A DNA stretch of 32,239 nt from an uncultured Flavobacteriales bacterium. GTDB taxonomy: Bacteria; Bacteroidota; Bacteroidia; Flavobacteriales; Weeksellaceae. The notes under the pieces were generated by a model. It had not been told where the DNA came from. It did no database searches and saw nothing but the letters and a program-made list of their open reading frames with translations. Positions 1 through 7,200 of the stretch are shown here, piece after piece. The position numbers and the translations under genes are program-made. The stretch covers positions 1 to 32,239 of the forward strand of contig CALFIE010000032.1 in the NCBI GenBank assembly GCA_937876095.1, written 5' to 3'. Numbering within the stretch: the first letter of the stretch is position 1; the number at the start of each line of letters is the position of its first letter.

Positions 1-238
1 CGGAGCGGAGATTTTATTCCACAAAAATGTGAATGCGCTGATTGGATATAACGTTTTGAAGCAAACCGAGCTTAAAACCGAAAATCATGGTGGTGGCATT
101 ACCTTTGGACTGTCGTTGAAAATAAAAGCGTTTGACATAGCATTCAGTCGAACAGGCTATAACGTTAGTCAAGCCTCTTACGGATTTACCGTAGCGGCCG
201 ATCTGAACAGAATGATCTTTAAAAAGAGAACTTTATGA
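1..238 (+). CDS. C-terminal end of a PorQ-like outer-membrane protein (partial)
   Basis: The frame is open from the left edge (first full codon at base 2), so only about 78 C-terminal residues are visible. They alternate polar and apolar residues as in beta-strands and contain GYNVLKQTELK, FGLSLKIKAFDIAFSR and a final GFTVAADLNR segment. This resembles the last strands of PorV/PorQ-type beta-barrel proteins of the type IX secretion system, and PorQ is my best guess. The stop overlaps the hslU start as ATGA, which implies translational coupling. Base composition is richer in G and C than everything after about 1050. The family call is from pattern memory only. Another small barrel protein is possible. 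Confidence 0.5.
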   Translation, partial: GAEILFHKNVNALIGYNVLKQTELKTENHGGGITFGLSLKIKAFDIAFSRTGYNVSQASYGFTVAADLNRMIFKKRTL

Positions 239-1053
239 TAGAAGGAGGATACCTGACGCCTCAACAAATTGTTGCCGAGTTGGATAAGTATATTGTCGGT
301 CAGCACGAAGCCAAGCGAAACGTGGCCATTGCCTTGCGCAATCGCTGGCGCAGAATGAATGTGAAATCGGAAATGCGCGATGAGATCATTCCGAATAACA
401 TATTGATGATCGGGGCTACCGGTGTGGGCAAAACTGAAATTGCCCGCAGACTTGCTAAAATTGCTGATGCACCCTTCGTGAAAGTGGAGGCTTCGAAATT
501 TACAGAAGTCGGCTATGTAGGACGTGATGTTGAAAGCATGGTTCGCGACCTCGTGGAGCAATCGGTAAACATGGTAAAAGCGCGAAAGAAAGAAGAGGTG
601 AAGGAACGCGCTGCCCAGATTGTAGAAGATATCATTCTTGATGCCTTGATTCCCCCGATGCGTCAGCCTTCAAAAACCGGGTTTGTTAATCCACAGCAGG
701 AACAGGAAAATCAATCCGTACCAACAAGTGATGTGGAGCTAAATGAACGTACGCGGGTATTGTTCCGCGAAAAGCTAAAGAACGGTGAGCTGGAGGAGCG
801 AAAAATTGATATCAACATCAAGCCTGCAGGTAATTCTAACATTGGCATGATCGGTGCAGGCATGATGGACGAAGTATCCATGATGAACCTGCAGGAAATG
901 ATCGGTGGCATGATGCCGAAAAAGGCAAAGAAGCGCAAGGTTACCGTAAGCGAGGCGCGTGTTATTTTGCTGGAGGAAGAAGCGTCCAAGCTGATTGACA
1001 TGGATGAAGTAAAAGAAATTGCGATCCGCAAGGCGGAAGATGCAGGTATTATT
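235..1053 (+). CDS. hslU: HslU, ATPase subunit of HslUV protease (truncated at a chimeric junction)
   Basis: HslU (ClpY) is the AAA+ unfoldase that feeds proteins to the HslV peptidase in the cytoplasm. Residues 1-273 are recognisable: the N-terminal LTPQQIVAELDKYIVGQ segment, IALRNRWRR, the Walker A motif GATGVGKT near residue 61, KVEASKFTEVGYVGRDVE, and the long I-domain ending EASKLIDMDEVKEIAIRKAEDAGII. A complete HslU should continue with the Walker B segment (FIDEID) and about 170 more residues with sensor motifs. Here the frame instead runs into Lrp sequence, giving a 378-residue hybrid. The hybrid lacks Walker B and the C-terminal domain and would not work as an ATPase. Composition and codons (CGC, CCG) match the preceding PorQ-like gene, not the rest of the window. 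Confidence 0.85.
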
Positions 1054-1060
1054 TTAGGAT
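1036..1060. other. Chimeric junction between a GC-richer and an AT-rich source
   Basis: Base composition and codon usage change abruptly here, in the middle of an open frame. On the left is HslU ending EDAGII. On the right is Lrp/AsnC starting IILGSSLSIDYAKL. Both families naturally carry a short (E/D)AGII-like string at this place: HslU just before Walker B, and flavobacterial Lrp just after its helix-turn-helix. A short shared stretch around GCAGGTATTATTTT would suffice for a misjoin in assembly or for illegitimate recombination. I favour an assembly chimera. Confidence 0.75.
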
Positions 1061-1371
1061 CTTCTCTAAGCATAGATTATGCAAAACTAGACTATTATTT
1101 TACCGCTTTCATCGGGATTTTATTAACTAAATCTAATAGAACTCAAGAAGTATTAAAAGAACTTTCTTCTATTCCAAATGTAATAGAAGCATCTGTAATT
1201 TCTGGTAAATACAATATTTTTTGCAAAGTAAGAGCAAAAAATACTGATGATGCTAAAAGAATTATATACCAAATAGATGATATACAAGATGTTATGAGAA
1301 CAGAAAGTATGATTTCTATGGAGGAGTATTTAAGCGACAAAAACAGATTAATCAATGCGGTTTCTATCTAA
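1042..1371 (+). CDS. Lrp/AsnC family regulator, C-terminal ligand-binding part (5' end missing)
   Basis: About 109 residues match the C-terminal RAM (effector-binding and oligomerisation) domain of flavobacterial Lrp/AsnC regulators: DYAKLDYYFTAFIGILL, IPNVIEASVISGKYNIFCKV, and the ending IRTESMIS-like VMRTESMISMEEYLSDKN. In this family an N-terminal winged helix-turn-helix of roughly 55-60 residues binds DNA. It is absent here because the upstream sequence is hslU. The true gene in its own genome is therefore probably intact and the 5' part simply not on this contig. Composition agrees with everything to the right. A hairpin terminator follows the stop at once. Confidence 0.85.
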   Translation, partial: AGIILGSSLSIDYAKLDYYFTAFIGILLTKSNRTQEVLKELSSIPNVIEASVISGKYNIFCKVRAKNTDDAKRIIYQIDDIQDVMRTESMISMEEYLSDKNRLINAVSI

Positions 1372-1395
1372 TTGATTACATTTTAAATTAAAATT

Positions 1396-1428
1396 AAAAC
1401 TTTTGAAATTTTTTCAAAAGTTTTTTTT
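1396..1428 (+). terminator. Rho-independent terminator after lrp
   Basis: A perfect 13-base stem (1396-1408 with 1412-1424, core CTTTTG/CAAAAG) with a three-base loop runs into a T tract. It lies 25 bases after the lrp stop and ends before the start of the small membrane-protein gene. Confidence 0.8.
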
Positions 1429-1444
1429 AATTTTATATCAGATT

Positions 1445-1813
1445 ATGAACGAAGAAAATTCAGGAGTTACGTCCACAAAAAGCTGGACTTTTGTTGCAGC
1501 ATTAGTCTTGATGTTGATCTTAGTAGGATTAAGCATCAATACAGATTTGCAGCATTATGTATCTGATGACAATGTACCAATGTGGTTTTTCTATGGCCTA
1601 TTTTTTGTAGATGTTTTGATGGTTTTGTCTTTATTATTAATCTATTTCTACAAAAAAATAGGAGTATCTTTACTACCAATTACAGTAGGAATCCATTATA
1701 TCATGCATAATTATTACTTGTCTACCACTTTGTATTCAGATCTTAATTTGCTTTTTGTTTTTGTAGGAATTGGATTATTTGTAATTATACCTAGATGGAA
1801 ATTTTATAAATAA
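1445..1813 (+). CDS. Small four-helix membrane protein, function unknown
   Basis: This 122-residue protein has a polar N-terminus (MNEENSGVTSTKSW) followed by about four hydrophobic segments near residues 15-30, 42-62, 67-85 and 97-115. It ends in a basic IPRWKFYK tail. I chose the ATG at 1445. An upstream in-frame start at 1403 would lie inside the lrp terminator hairpin. I do not recognise the family. The Rrf2 regulator gene starts 23 bases downstream on the same strand, so the two may be cotranscribed, which could tie this protein to the Rrf2/Ric stress module. That link is inference from position only. Confidence 0.6.
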   Translation: MNEENSGVTSTKSWTFVAALVLMLILVGLSINTDLQHYVSDDNVPMWFFYGLFFVDVLMVLSLLLIYFYKKIGVSLLPITVGIHYIMHNYYLSTTLYSDLNLLFVFVGIGLFVIIPRWKFYK

Positions 1814-1836
1814 TACGTTTAATTTTTTAAAAATTT

Positions 1837-2274
1837 ATGTTTTCAAAAGCTTGTCAATACGCCATTAAATCTCTTATCTTCATTTCGCAAGAAGCTTTGT
1901 CTGGTAAAACAACCAATGTTAAAGAAATTTCTATTGCCACCAATTCTCCAAAAGCATTTGTTGGCAAAATATTGCAACAGCTCACCAAAGAAGGCATACT
2001 GATTTCTACTAAAGGAAAACAAGGAGGTTTTTCAGTAGATTTAGAGAAAATTGAATTTTTAAAAATTTATGATATCATAAAAATTATTGATGGAGAAAAC
2101 ATTTTTAAGCAATGTGGTTTAGGTCTAAAATTTTGCAGTGCGGTAAATCCATGTCCAGTTCACGATGATTATAATCTAATTAAAGAACGAATTCTGCAAC
2201 TCTCACACAAATATTCTTTTTATGATTTAGCCTTGAAAACTGATCAAGGTTTTGCTTGGCTGAAAAACGATTAA
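1837..2274 (+). CDS. Rrf2 family transcriptional regulator, NsrR/IscR-like with three cysteines
   Basis: This 145-residue protein has the Rrf2 start FSKACQYAIKSLIFIS and a winged helix-turn-helix (VKEISIATNSPKAFVGKILQQLTKEGILISTKGKQGGF). A C-terminal half holds three cysteines at 93, 100 and 106 (KQCGLGLKFCSAVNPCPVH). In NsrR and IscR three cysteines in this region ligate an Fe-S cluster that senses nitric oxide or cluster status. The spacing here suggests the same, but no ligand is shown by sequence alone. The gene lies directly upstream of ric, the usual partner of NsrR-type regulators. A 30-base inverted repeat over the ric promoter is the obvious candidate binding site. I give no symbol because NsrR and IscR cannot be separated here. 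Confidence 0.88.
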   Translation: MFSKACQYAIKSLIFISQEALSGKTTNVKEISIATNSPKAFVGKILQQLTKEGILISTKGKQGGFSVDLEKIEFLKIYDIIKIIDGENIFKQCGLGLKFCSAVNPCPVHDDYNLIKERILQLSHKYSFYDLALKTDQGFAWLKND

Positions 2275-2395
2275 AGAAAATCTACATTTTTTTTACTTTA
2301 TTTACCAGCTGTTTTTTTTAAATAAAATAGTAATAATTATATTAAAAATCACCTAGAATTTCCTGTTAAAAAAAAGAATAATGAAATTTTCGCGA

Positions 2396-2425
2396 TTTAA
2401 ATAGGATAAATTTGTCTTATTTAAA
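2396..2425. promoter_or_regulatory. 30-base inverted repeat, candidate Rrf2 operator for ric
   Basis: Two 15-base arms meet at 2410/2411 and match at 13 of 15 positions. The inner left half is AAATAGGATAAA and the right half is TTTGTCTTATTT. The repeat lies between the Rrf2 gene and ric, and its right arm contains the -33 element of the ric promoter. A protein bound here would block RNA polymerase. The sequence shows the symmetry. Identity of the bound protein is inference. Confidence 0.65.
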
Positions 2426-2442
2426 AATATATACTATTTTTG
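2411..2442 (+). promoter_or_regulatory. Bacteroidota-type promoter of ric
   Basis: TTTG at 2411-2414 and TATTTTTG at 2435-2442 are separated by 20 bases. This fits the Bacteroidota consensus TTTG-N(about 20)-TAnnTTTG. The ric ATG follows 20 bases downstream. Confidence 0.75.
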
Positions 2443-2462
2443 CATTGTAAAAATGAATAGTT

Positions 2463-3182
2463 ATGGAAATTAAAGAAAAAACAATTGCTACTATTGTAGC
2501 AGAGGATTTCAGAACAGCAAGTGTTTTCAAAAAACACCAGATTGATTTCTGTTGTGGTGGTAATATTAGTATAGAAGAGCTTTGTGCAAAAAAAAATAAA
2601 AATGCAGCTGAGATCTATGCAGATTTAGAAGAAATTTCACATGAAAACAAACAAGAAGCCGACTTTAATTCTTGGGAATTAGGAGTTCTTGCAACTTATA
2701 TAGAACATACACATCATCATTACATAGAAGAAAAAAGTATTTATATTTTGCAATTTTTAGATAAATTAATTCGAGTAAAAGGAAACAGATATCCAGAATT
2801 ACCTAAAATAAATGATTTGTTTAGAGAATCGGTACAAGAATTGGCTGCACACATGAAGAAAGAGGAATTGATATTATTCCCATACATTAAGAAAATGGAA
2901 GAAGCTAAAAAAAATGGAGTAGTACTCTCAAAAGCACCTTTCGGAACTATAGGAAATCCCATTGAAATGATGATACATGATCACGAAATTGAAGGTGCAA
3001 GATTTGCAGAAATTGCAAATCTGAGTAATAATTACCAACCACCTTCAGATGCATGTAATACACACCAGGTTACACTGAAAATGTTACGAGATTTCGAAGA
3101 AAATCTTCACACACATCTGCATTTGGAAAACAACATTTTGTTCCCAAAAGCACTAGAACTCGAAAAAGAATTCGAAGTATAA
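2463..3182 (+). CDS. ric: Iron-sulfur cluster repair di-iron protein Ric/ScdA
   Basis: This 239-residue cytoplasmic protein of the ScdA/YtfE/DnrN family repairs Fe-S clusters damaged by nitric oxide or oxidants. The N-terminal ScdA_N domain (residues 1-55) has ATIVAEDFRTASVFKKHQIDFCCGG with the hallmark paired cysteines C30-C31. The rest is a hemerythrin-like four-helix bundle carrying iron-ligand motifs: HTHHHYIEE, HMKKEELILFPYI, MIHDHEIEGARF and HTHLHLENNILFP. Length is normal for the family (about 220-245). Its own promoter overlaps a large inverted repeat, and the Rrf2-type regulator is encoded just upstream, so induction by nitrosative stress is likely. A strong hairpin terminator follows. 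Confidence 0.95.
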   Translation: MEIKEKTIATIVAEDFRTASVFKKHQIDFCCGGNISIEELCAKKNKNAAEIYADLEEISHENKQEADFNSWELGVLATYIEHTHHHYIEEKSIYILQFLDKLIRVKGNRYPELPKINDLFRESVQELAAHMKKEELILFPYIKKMEEAKKNGVVLSKAPFGTIGNPIEMMIHDHEIEGARFAEIANLSNNYQPPSDACNTHQVTLKMLRDFEENLHTHLHLENNILFPKALELEKEFEV

Positions 3183-3193
3183 TTAGTTTATTG

Positions 3194-3228
3194 AAATCCC
3201 ACCGAAATTATTTTGGTGGGATTTTTTT
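3194..3228. terminator. Bidirectional terminator between ric and the transketolase pair
   Basis: Arms AAATCCCACC (3194-3203) and GGTGGGATTT (3215-3224) pair perfectly, and three to four more A-T or G-T pairs extend inward. A T tract lies on the right for ric. On the other strand the hairpin overlaps the end of the converging transketolase gene. Confidence 0.85.
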
Positions 3229-4174
3229 ATCTTTTTAGAATCTTTTTTACTGCATCAATCACAGCAAAAGAATCTATTTTGTATTTGTGCATCAGTTCTG
3301 CAGGAGTTCCACTTTCGCCAAAAGTGTCATTTACCGCCACAAATTCTTGTGGAGTTGGTCTTTTTCTAGAGAGCATTCCAGAAATTGATTCACCTAAACC
3401 GCCTAAGAAATTATGTTCTTCTGCAGTAACTATTTTACCCGTTTTTTCTACTGATTTTAGAATAATGTCTTCATCTAAAGGTTTTATGGTGTGAATATTG
3501 ATGATTTCACAAGAAATTCCTTCTTTTGCTAATTCTTCGGCTGCCAAAAGTGATTCCCAAACTAAATGTCCGGTTGCAACTATGGTTACATCATTTCCTT
3601 CTTGCAAAAGAATTCCCTTACCAATTTCGAAAGGCATATCTTCCGGTATGAAAACCGGAACAACAGGTCGCCCAAATCTCAGATAAACAGGACCTTCATA
3701 TTCTGCTGCAGCCAAAGTTGCTTGTTTGGTTTGGTTATAATCACAAGGATTGATTACGACCATTCCTGGTAACATTTTCATTTGACCAATATCTTCTAAA
3801 ACTTGGTGTGTTGCACCATCTTCACCCAAAGTAAGACCAGCATGAGAAGCAGCAATTTTCACATTTTTGTTAGAATAAGCAATTGATTGGCGAATTTGGT
3901 CTAAAACTCTGGTCGTTGCAAAATTCGCAAAAGTCCCTGCAAAAGGTATTTTACCTGCTGTTGCTAAACCTGCAGCAATTCCCATCATATTGGCTTCTGC
4001 AATCCCGGTTTGTACAAATCTTTCTGGAGCTTTTTCTATAAATTTCTCCATTTTCAGGGAGCCAATTAAGTCGGCACACAATGCAACTACATTTGGATTT
4101 TTATCTGCAAGTTCAGCCAATCCTGCTCCAAAACCAGAACGCGTATCTTTTTTATCTAAAATTTGAAATTTCAT
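3227..4174 (-). CDS. Transketolase, C-terminal subunit
   Basis: This 315-residue protein corresponds to the Pyr and C-terminal domains of transketolase. That enzyme moves two-carbon units between sugar phosphates in the non-oxidative pentose phosphate pathway. It shows FVQTGIAEANMMGIAAGLA, with the conserved Glu60 that activates thiamine diphosphate, SHAGLTLGEDGATHQ, the DYNQTKQA region, and the C-terminal domain with IVTAEEHNFLGGLGE. The N-terminal half is encoded by the gene immediately upstream with a 21-base gap, so the enzyme is a two-polypeptide transketolase, as in many Bacteroidota. A 1-deoxyxylulose-5-phosphate synthase role is less likely given the separate two-gene form. Confidence 0.93.
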   Translation of the reverse strand: MKFQILDKKDTRSGFGAGLAELADKNPNVVALCADLIGSLKMEKFIEKAPERFVQTGIAEANMMGIAAGLATAGKIPFAGTFANFATTRVLDQIRQSIAYSNKNVKIAASHAGLTLGEDGATHQVLEDIGQMKMLPGMVVINPCDYNQTKQATLAAAEYEGPVYLRFGRPVVPVFIPEDMPFEIGKGILLQEGNDVTIVATGHLVWESLLAAEELAKEGISCEIINIHTIKPLDEDIILKSVEKTGKIVTAEEHNFLGGLGESISGMLSRKRPTPQEFVAVNDTFGESGTPAELMHKYKIDSFAVIDAVKKILKR

Positions 4175-4195
4175 TTTTACTTTTTTTTTGAAGAA

Positions 4196-5047
4196 TTAAT
4201 AATCGGTTACTTCATCTAATTGCAACTGAGAAAGTGCTTTTTGCAATTGCTCATCATTTGGTGCTTTTCCGTGCCAAGAATGGGAACCCATCATAAAATC
4301 TACACCTTGTCCCATTTCTGTATGTAGTATTATTACTACTGGTTTTCCGTTTCCTGTTTTAGATTTTGCGTGTTCCAAAATGGCAATTACGGCTTCTAAA
4401 TTGTTTCCGTTTTTTTCTTCTAAAACTTCCCAACCAAATGCTTCTAATTTGGCGTGTAAATCGCCTAAACTCAGTACATCATCTGTATCACCATCTATTT
4501 GTCGACCGTTGTAATCTATAGTTGCGATTAGGTTATCTACTTTTTTTGCAGAAGCAAACATGAGTGCTTCCCAAATTTGTCCTTCTTGCAATTCGCCATC
4601 ACCATGAAGTGTATATACCAAAGATTTGTCACCATTTAATTTTTTGGCTAATGCAACACCAATTCCTACGGAAAGTCCTTGTCCGAGTGATCCTGAACTC
4701 ATTCTGATGCCTTCTAAATGTTCGTGTGTAGTTGGATGACCTTGTAACCTAGAATTGAGTTTTCTGAAAGTCGCTAATTCTGCAACTGGGAAAAATCCAA
4801 ATCTTGCTAAAGTACCGTAGAAAACGGGTGAAATATGCCCGTTTGAAAGATAAAAATGGTCTTCGTTTTTACCATCCATAGAAAATGGAAATTGATAGTT
4901 GAGCATTTTACCATAAAGTGCTACAAAAAATTCTACGCAGCCCAAACTTCCACCAGGATGTCCCGAATTTACTGCATGAACCATCCTCAAAATATCTCTT
5001 CGGATTTGCGTAGATAACGTTTTAAGTTCAGTGATTGATTTACTCAT
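4196..5047 (-). CDS. Transketolase, N-terminal (thiamine diphosphate-binding) subunit
   Basis: This 283-residue protein covers the PP domain of transketolase. It has HAVNSGHPGGSLG with the conserved His30, LSNGHISPVFYG, SSGSLGQGLSVGIGVAL, and the diphosphate/Mg2+ motif GDGELQEGQIWEA from residue 149 followed by DYNGRQIDG. It lacks the Pyr domain, which is supplied by the next gene downstream. The two polypeptides must assemble to make the active site. The pair is probably transcribed as a two-gene operon from a TAnnTTTG promoter 21 bases before the start. Confidence 0.94.
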   Translation of the reverse strand: MSKSITELKTLSTQIRRDILRMVHAVNSGHPGGSLGCVEFFVALYGKMLNYQFPFSMDGKNEDHFYLSNGHISPVFYGTLARFGFFPVAELATFRKLNSRLQGHPTTHEHLEGIRMSSGSLGQGLSVGIGVALAKKLNGDKSLVYTLHGDGELQEGQIWEALMFASAKKVDNLIATIDYNGRQIDGDTDDVLSLGDLHAKLEAFGWEVLEEKNGNNLEAVIAILEHAKSKTGNGKPVVIILHTEMGQGVDFMMGSHSWHGKAPNDEQLQKALSQLQLDEVTDY

Positions 5048-5068
5048 TTTTAAGATTTATTAGGTGAG

Positions 5069-5104
5069 CAAATTTACATTTTTTAGGTGAAAAATGAGAC
5101 CAAA
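5069..5104 (-). promoter_or_regulatory. Promoter of the transketolase operon
   Basis: Read on the minus strand, TAAATTTG (5076-5069) matches TAnnTTTG. A TTTG (5104-5101) lies 24 bases upstream, slightly wider than usual. The start codon is 21 bases downstream of the -7 box. Confidence 0.6.
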
Positions 5105-5225
5105 AATTGGGTAAAAAATTTCTATTCAATTATAAAATTTTCAAATAAAATTTTGAATGAGCATGAAAATTACGATAAACGTAGGTAACATGTATCAGTT
5201 TTTTATTTTGTGATTAAAAAAGATT

Positions 5226-5260
5226 TTCAAAAAAAAATCCGATTGATTTCTCAACCGAAT
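5226..5260 (-). terminator. Terminator of the symporter gene
   Basis: On the minus strand ATTCGGTTGA (5260-5251) pairs with TCAATCGGAT (5246-5237), including two G-T pairs. A run of about nine T follows. It lies 23 bases after the symporter stop. Confidence 0.65.
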
Positions 5261-5282
5261 TTTAGTATTTATTTGATGGGAA

Positions 5283-6740
5283 TTACTTCTCTCTAATCAA
5301 CCATAATCCAAAGAAAGTAAGTAATCCATTGATAATCAAAACCTCTATACCAATTTTGTATGCAAAACCTGCCGTTTCTAGATAAGTACTTAATGCATAA
5401 GTGATTACAGGTGCTAACAAACACACCCAAATCGTGAGTTTGTCTTTAATTTGAAATTTGGTTAAAATTCCAAATGCAAACAAACCAAGTAGTGGTCCGT
5501 AAGTATAACCTGCAATTTTTAGGATTAAACCAATGATGGATTTATCATTCAAAATTTTGAAAAATATCACCAACAAAAAGAAAATAAACGTGAAAGTAAG
5601 ATGTACTGTTTTTCGGGTTTTAGAATTTTCGGCTTCGGATTTTTGGGTACGATTCATTCCTAAAATATCGATGCAAAAAGACGAAGTAAGTGCCGTGATT
5701 GCGCCATCTGCAGAAGGAAATAGTGCCGAAATCAATCCAATGATAAAGACAATCGCAATTACAGGAGACATATTTTGGAATGCCAAAATTGGGTACAAAT
5801 CATCACCTTTTGCATCTACTCCAATTTGTGCTGCATACAAGTACAGTAATCCTCCCATAAATAGGAAAATGAAATTCACCATTACCATAATTACCGAAAA
5901 AGTGAACATGTTTTTCTGCGAATTGGCGAGTTTTTCTATCGAAATATTTTTCTGCATCATTTCCTGGTCAAGTCCAGTCATAGAAATCGTGATGAAAGCG
6001 CCTCCCAAAATACTTTTCAGAAAAAAATCTTTGGAATTAATATCAAAATTAAACATATTATTATAGCCTAATCCCGAAAATTGTGACCAAGTTTCACCCA
6101 ATCCCAAATTCATTTTGCTCATAATATAACCAACAGTTATTAGCAATGCACCTAACATAAAAGTGGTTTGCAACATATCTGTCCAAACAATGGTTTTCAC
6201 GCCACCTTTGAAAGTGTACGCCAAAATCATCAATAAAATGGCGGCAGAAATCAAAATGAAACTCCAAGAAATAGCCGTTGATTTGGTTACATCATTATGA
6301 AATAATAGTAAATCTAAAATATTAATCACCAAATACAACCTTGCAGTTGCGCCAAAAGTCCTAGAAATAATGAAAATTATGGAGCCTGTTTTGTAGGAAT
6401 TGAATCCGAAACGTTCTAATAAATAAGTGTAAATAGAAGTTAATTTCAAGCGATAATACAAAGGTAGTAATATAAAAGCAACCGCAAAATACCCAAGAAA
6501 ATAACCGATTACGACTTGAAAATATTGAAATCCGCTGCTACCAACTGTACCAGGAACCGAAACAAAAGTTACCCCAGAAAGTGAAGTCCCAATCATTCCG
6601 AAAGCTACAAGTAGCCAATTAGAATTTTTGTTCCCAATGAAAAATGTTTGATTATTGGCGTTTTTACCAGTGTAATAGGACACTCCTAAAAGTACCAAAA
6701 AATACAATCCTAAAATTAATCCTACCAAAATTGGACTCAT
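5283..6740 (-). CDS. Sodium:solute symporter (SSS family) permease
   Basis: This 485-residue integral inner-membrane protein has about 13 hydrophobic segments. The family signature region near the N-terminus reads GMIGTSLSGVTFVSVPGTVG. Later segments include GGVKTIVWTDMLQT and GLISALFPSADGAITALTSSFCIDI, both typical of SSS transporters that couple solute uptake to Na+. The length fits the family. The substrate cannot be told from sequence. Flavobacterial members are variously annotated for sugars, proline or pantothenate. It is a single gene with its own TATATTTG promoter 20 bases upstream of the start and its own terminator. Confidence 0.92.
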   Translation of the reverse strand: MSPILVGLILGLYFLVLLGVSYYTGKNANNQTFFIGNKNSNWLLVAFGMIGTSLSGVTFVSVPGTVGSSGFQYFQVVIGYFLGYFAVAFILLPLYYRLKLTSIYTYLLERFGFNSYKTGSIIFIISRTFGATARLYLVINILDLLLFHNDVTKSTAISWSFILISAAILLMILAYTFKGGVKTIVWTDMLQTTFMLGALLITVGYIMSKMNLGLGETWSQFSGLGYNNMFNFDINSKDFFLKSILGGAFITISMTGLDQEMMQKNISIEKLANSQKNMFTFSVIMVMVNFIFLFMGGLLYLYAAQIGVDAKGDDLYPILAFQNMSPVIAIVFIIGLISALFPSADGAITALTSSFCIDILGMNRTQKSEAENSKTRKTVHLTFTFIFFLLVIFFKILNDKSIIGLILKIAGYTYGPLLGLFAFGILTKFQIKDKLTIWVCLLAPVITYALSTYLETAGFAYKIGIEVLIINGLLTFFGLWLIREK

Positions 6741-6760
6741 ATTGCTATTATTTTTGTGTA

Positions 6761-6768
6761 CAAATATA
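6761..6768 (-). promoter_or_regulatory. -7 element of the symporter promoter
   Basis: TATATTTG on the minus strand matches the Bacteroidota TAnnTTTG box and lies 20 bases before the ATG. I found no well-spaced TTTG upstream. Confidence 0.55.
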
Positions 6769-6805
6769 ATCTTTTTTAGAAGTTACGCTGTTGCAACTAC
6801 ACAAA

Positions 6806-6842
6806 AAAACCTCTTCATAAAAATTTATTATGAAGAGGTTTT
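6806..6842 (-). terminator. Terminator of the GNAT acetyltransferase gene
   Basis: AAAACCTCTTCATAA (6806-6820) and TTATGAAGAGGTTTT (6828-6842) form a perfect 15-base stem with a short loop. On the minus strand it is 20 bases after the acetyltransferase stop and ends in a T tract. Confidence 0.85.
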
Positions 6843-6862
6843 GCGATTTTTTATTAATTTAA

Positions 6863-7150
6863 TTAAGATTGTAAAACATCTTGTATTTCTTCATCTTTTC
6901 TGAAAATTGCTTTTGCAAACGGACAGACAGGAATGATTTTATAATTATTTTTTCTGGCAAAATTTACAGCTGCTATTACCAAATCTTTACCCAAACCTTT
7001 TCCTCCGTATGCTTCATCTACTTCGGTGTGATCAATTACAAAGGTTTCAGAATTTTTCCAAAAATAAGTCATCAATCCAGCTTTTCGACCATCAAAATAA
7101 ATTTCGAAGTCTCCATTTTGGTCATTATTTTTTTGTATTACTTCTACCAT
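6863..7150 (-). CDS. Small GNAT family N-acetyltransferase (NATD1-like)
   Basis: This 95-residue cytoplasmic protein is a minimal GNAT domain. It opens with strands around FEIYFDGRKAGLMTYFW and has VIDHTEVDEAYGGKGLGKDLV (residues 38-57), whose G-G-K-G-L-G turn binds the acetyl-CoA pyrophosphate. It ends with VPVCPFAKAIF-like IIPVCPFAKAIFRKDEE. This layout is that of the short YidJ/NATD1-type acetyltransferases, which are always about 90-100 residues, so it is not a truncation. The substrate is unknown. It is a single gene closed by a strong terminator. Confidence 0.9.
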   Translation of the reverse strand: MVEVIQKNNDQNGDFEIYFDGRKAGLMTYFWKNSETFVIDHTEVDEAYGGKGLGKDLVIAAVNFARKNNYKIIPVCPFAKAIFRKDEEIQDVLQS

Positions 7151-7173
7151 TTTTTTGTTTATTAATAATAAAA

Positions 7174-7197
7174 AAAATCCTGCAATTGCAGGATTTT
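7174..7197 (-). terminator. Terminator of the secreted-protein gene at 7201
   Basis: AAAATCCTGCAA and TTGCAGGATTTT form a perfect 24-base palindrome. On the minus strand it lies four bases after the stop of the 263-residue protein and runs into seven T. Confidence 0.8.
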
Positions 7198-7200
7198 AGT

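Noticed and set aside
178..561. 127-codon minus-strand open frame across hslU
   Set aside because: It is antisense to a strongly conserved HslU reading frame and has no recognisable protein content.
235..1371. A genuine HslU-Lrp fusion protein
   Set aside because: Composition changes at the join, and each half lacks essential parts. A chimera is far more likely.
5533..6066. 177-codon plus-strand frame inside the symporter gene
   Set aside because: Antisense shadow of a conserved transporter.
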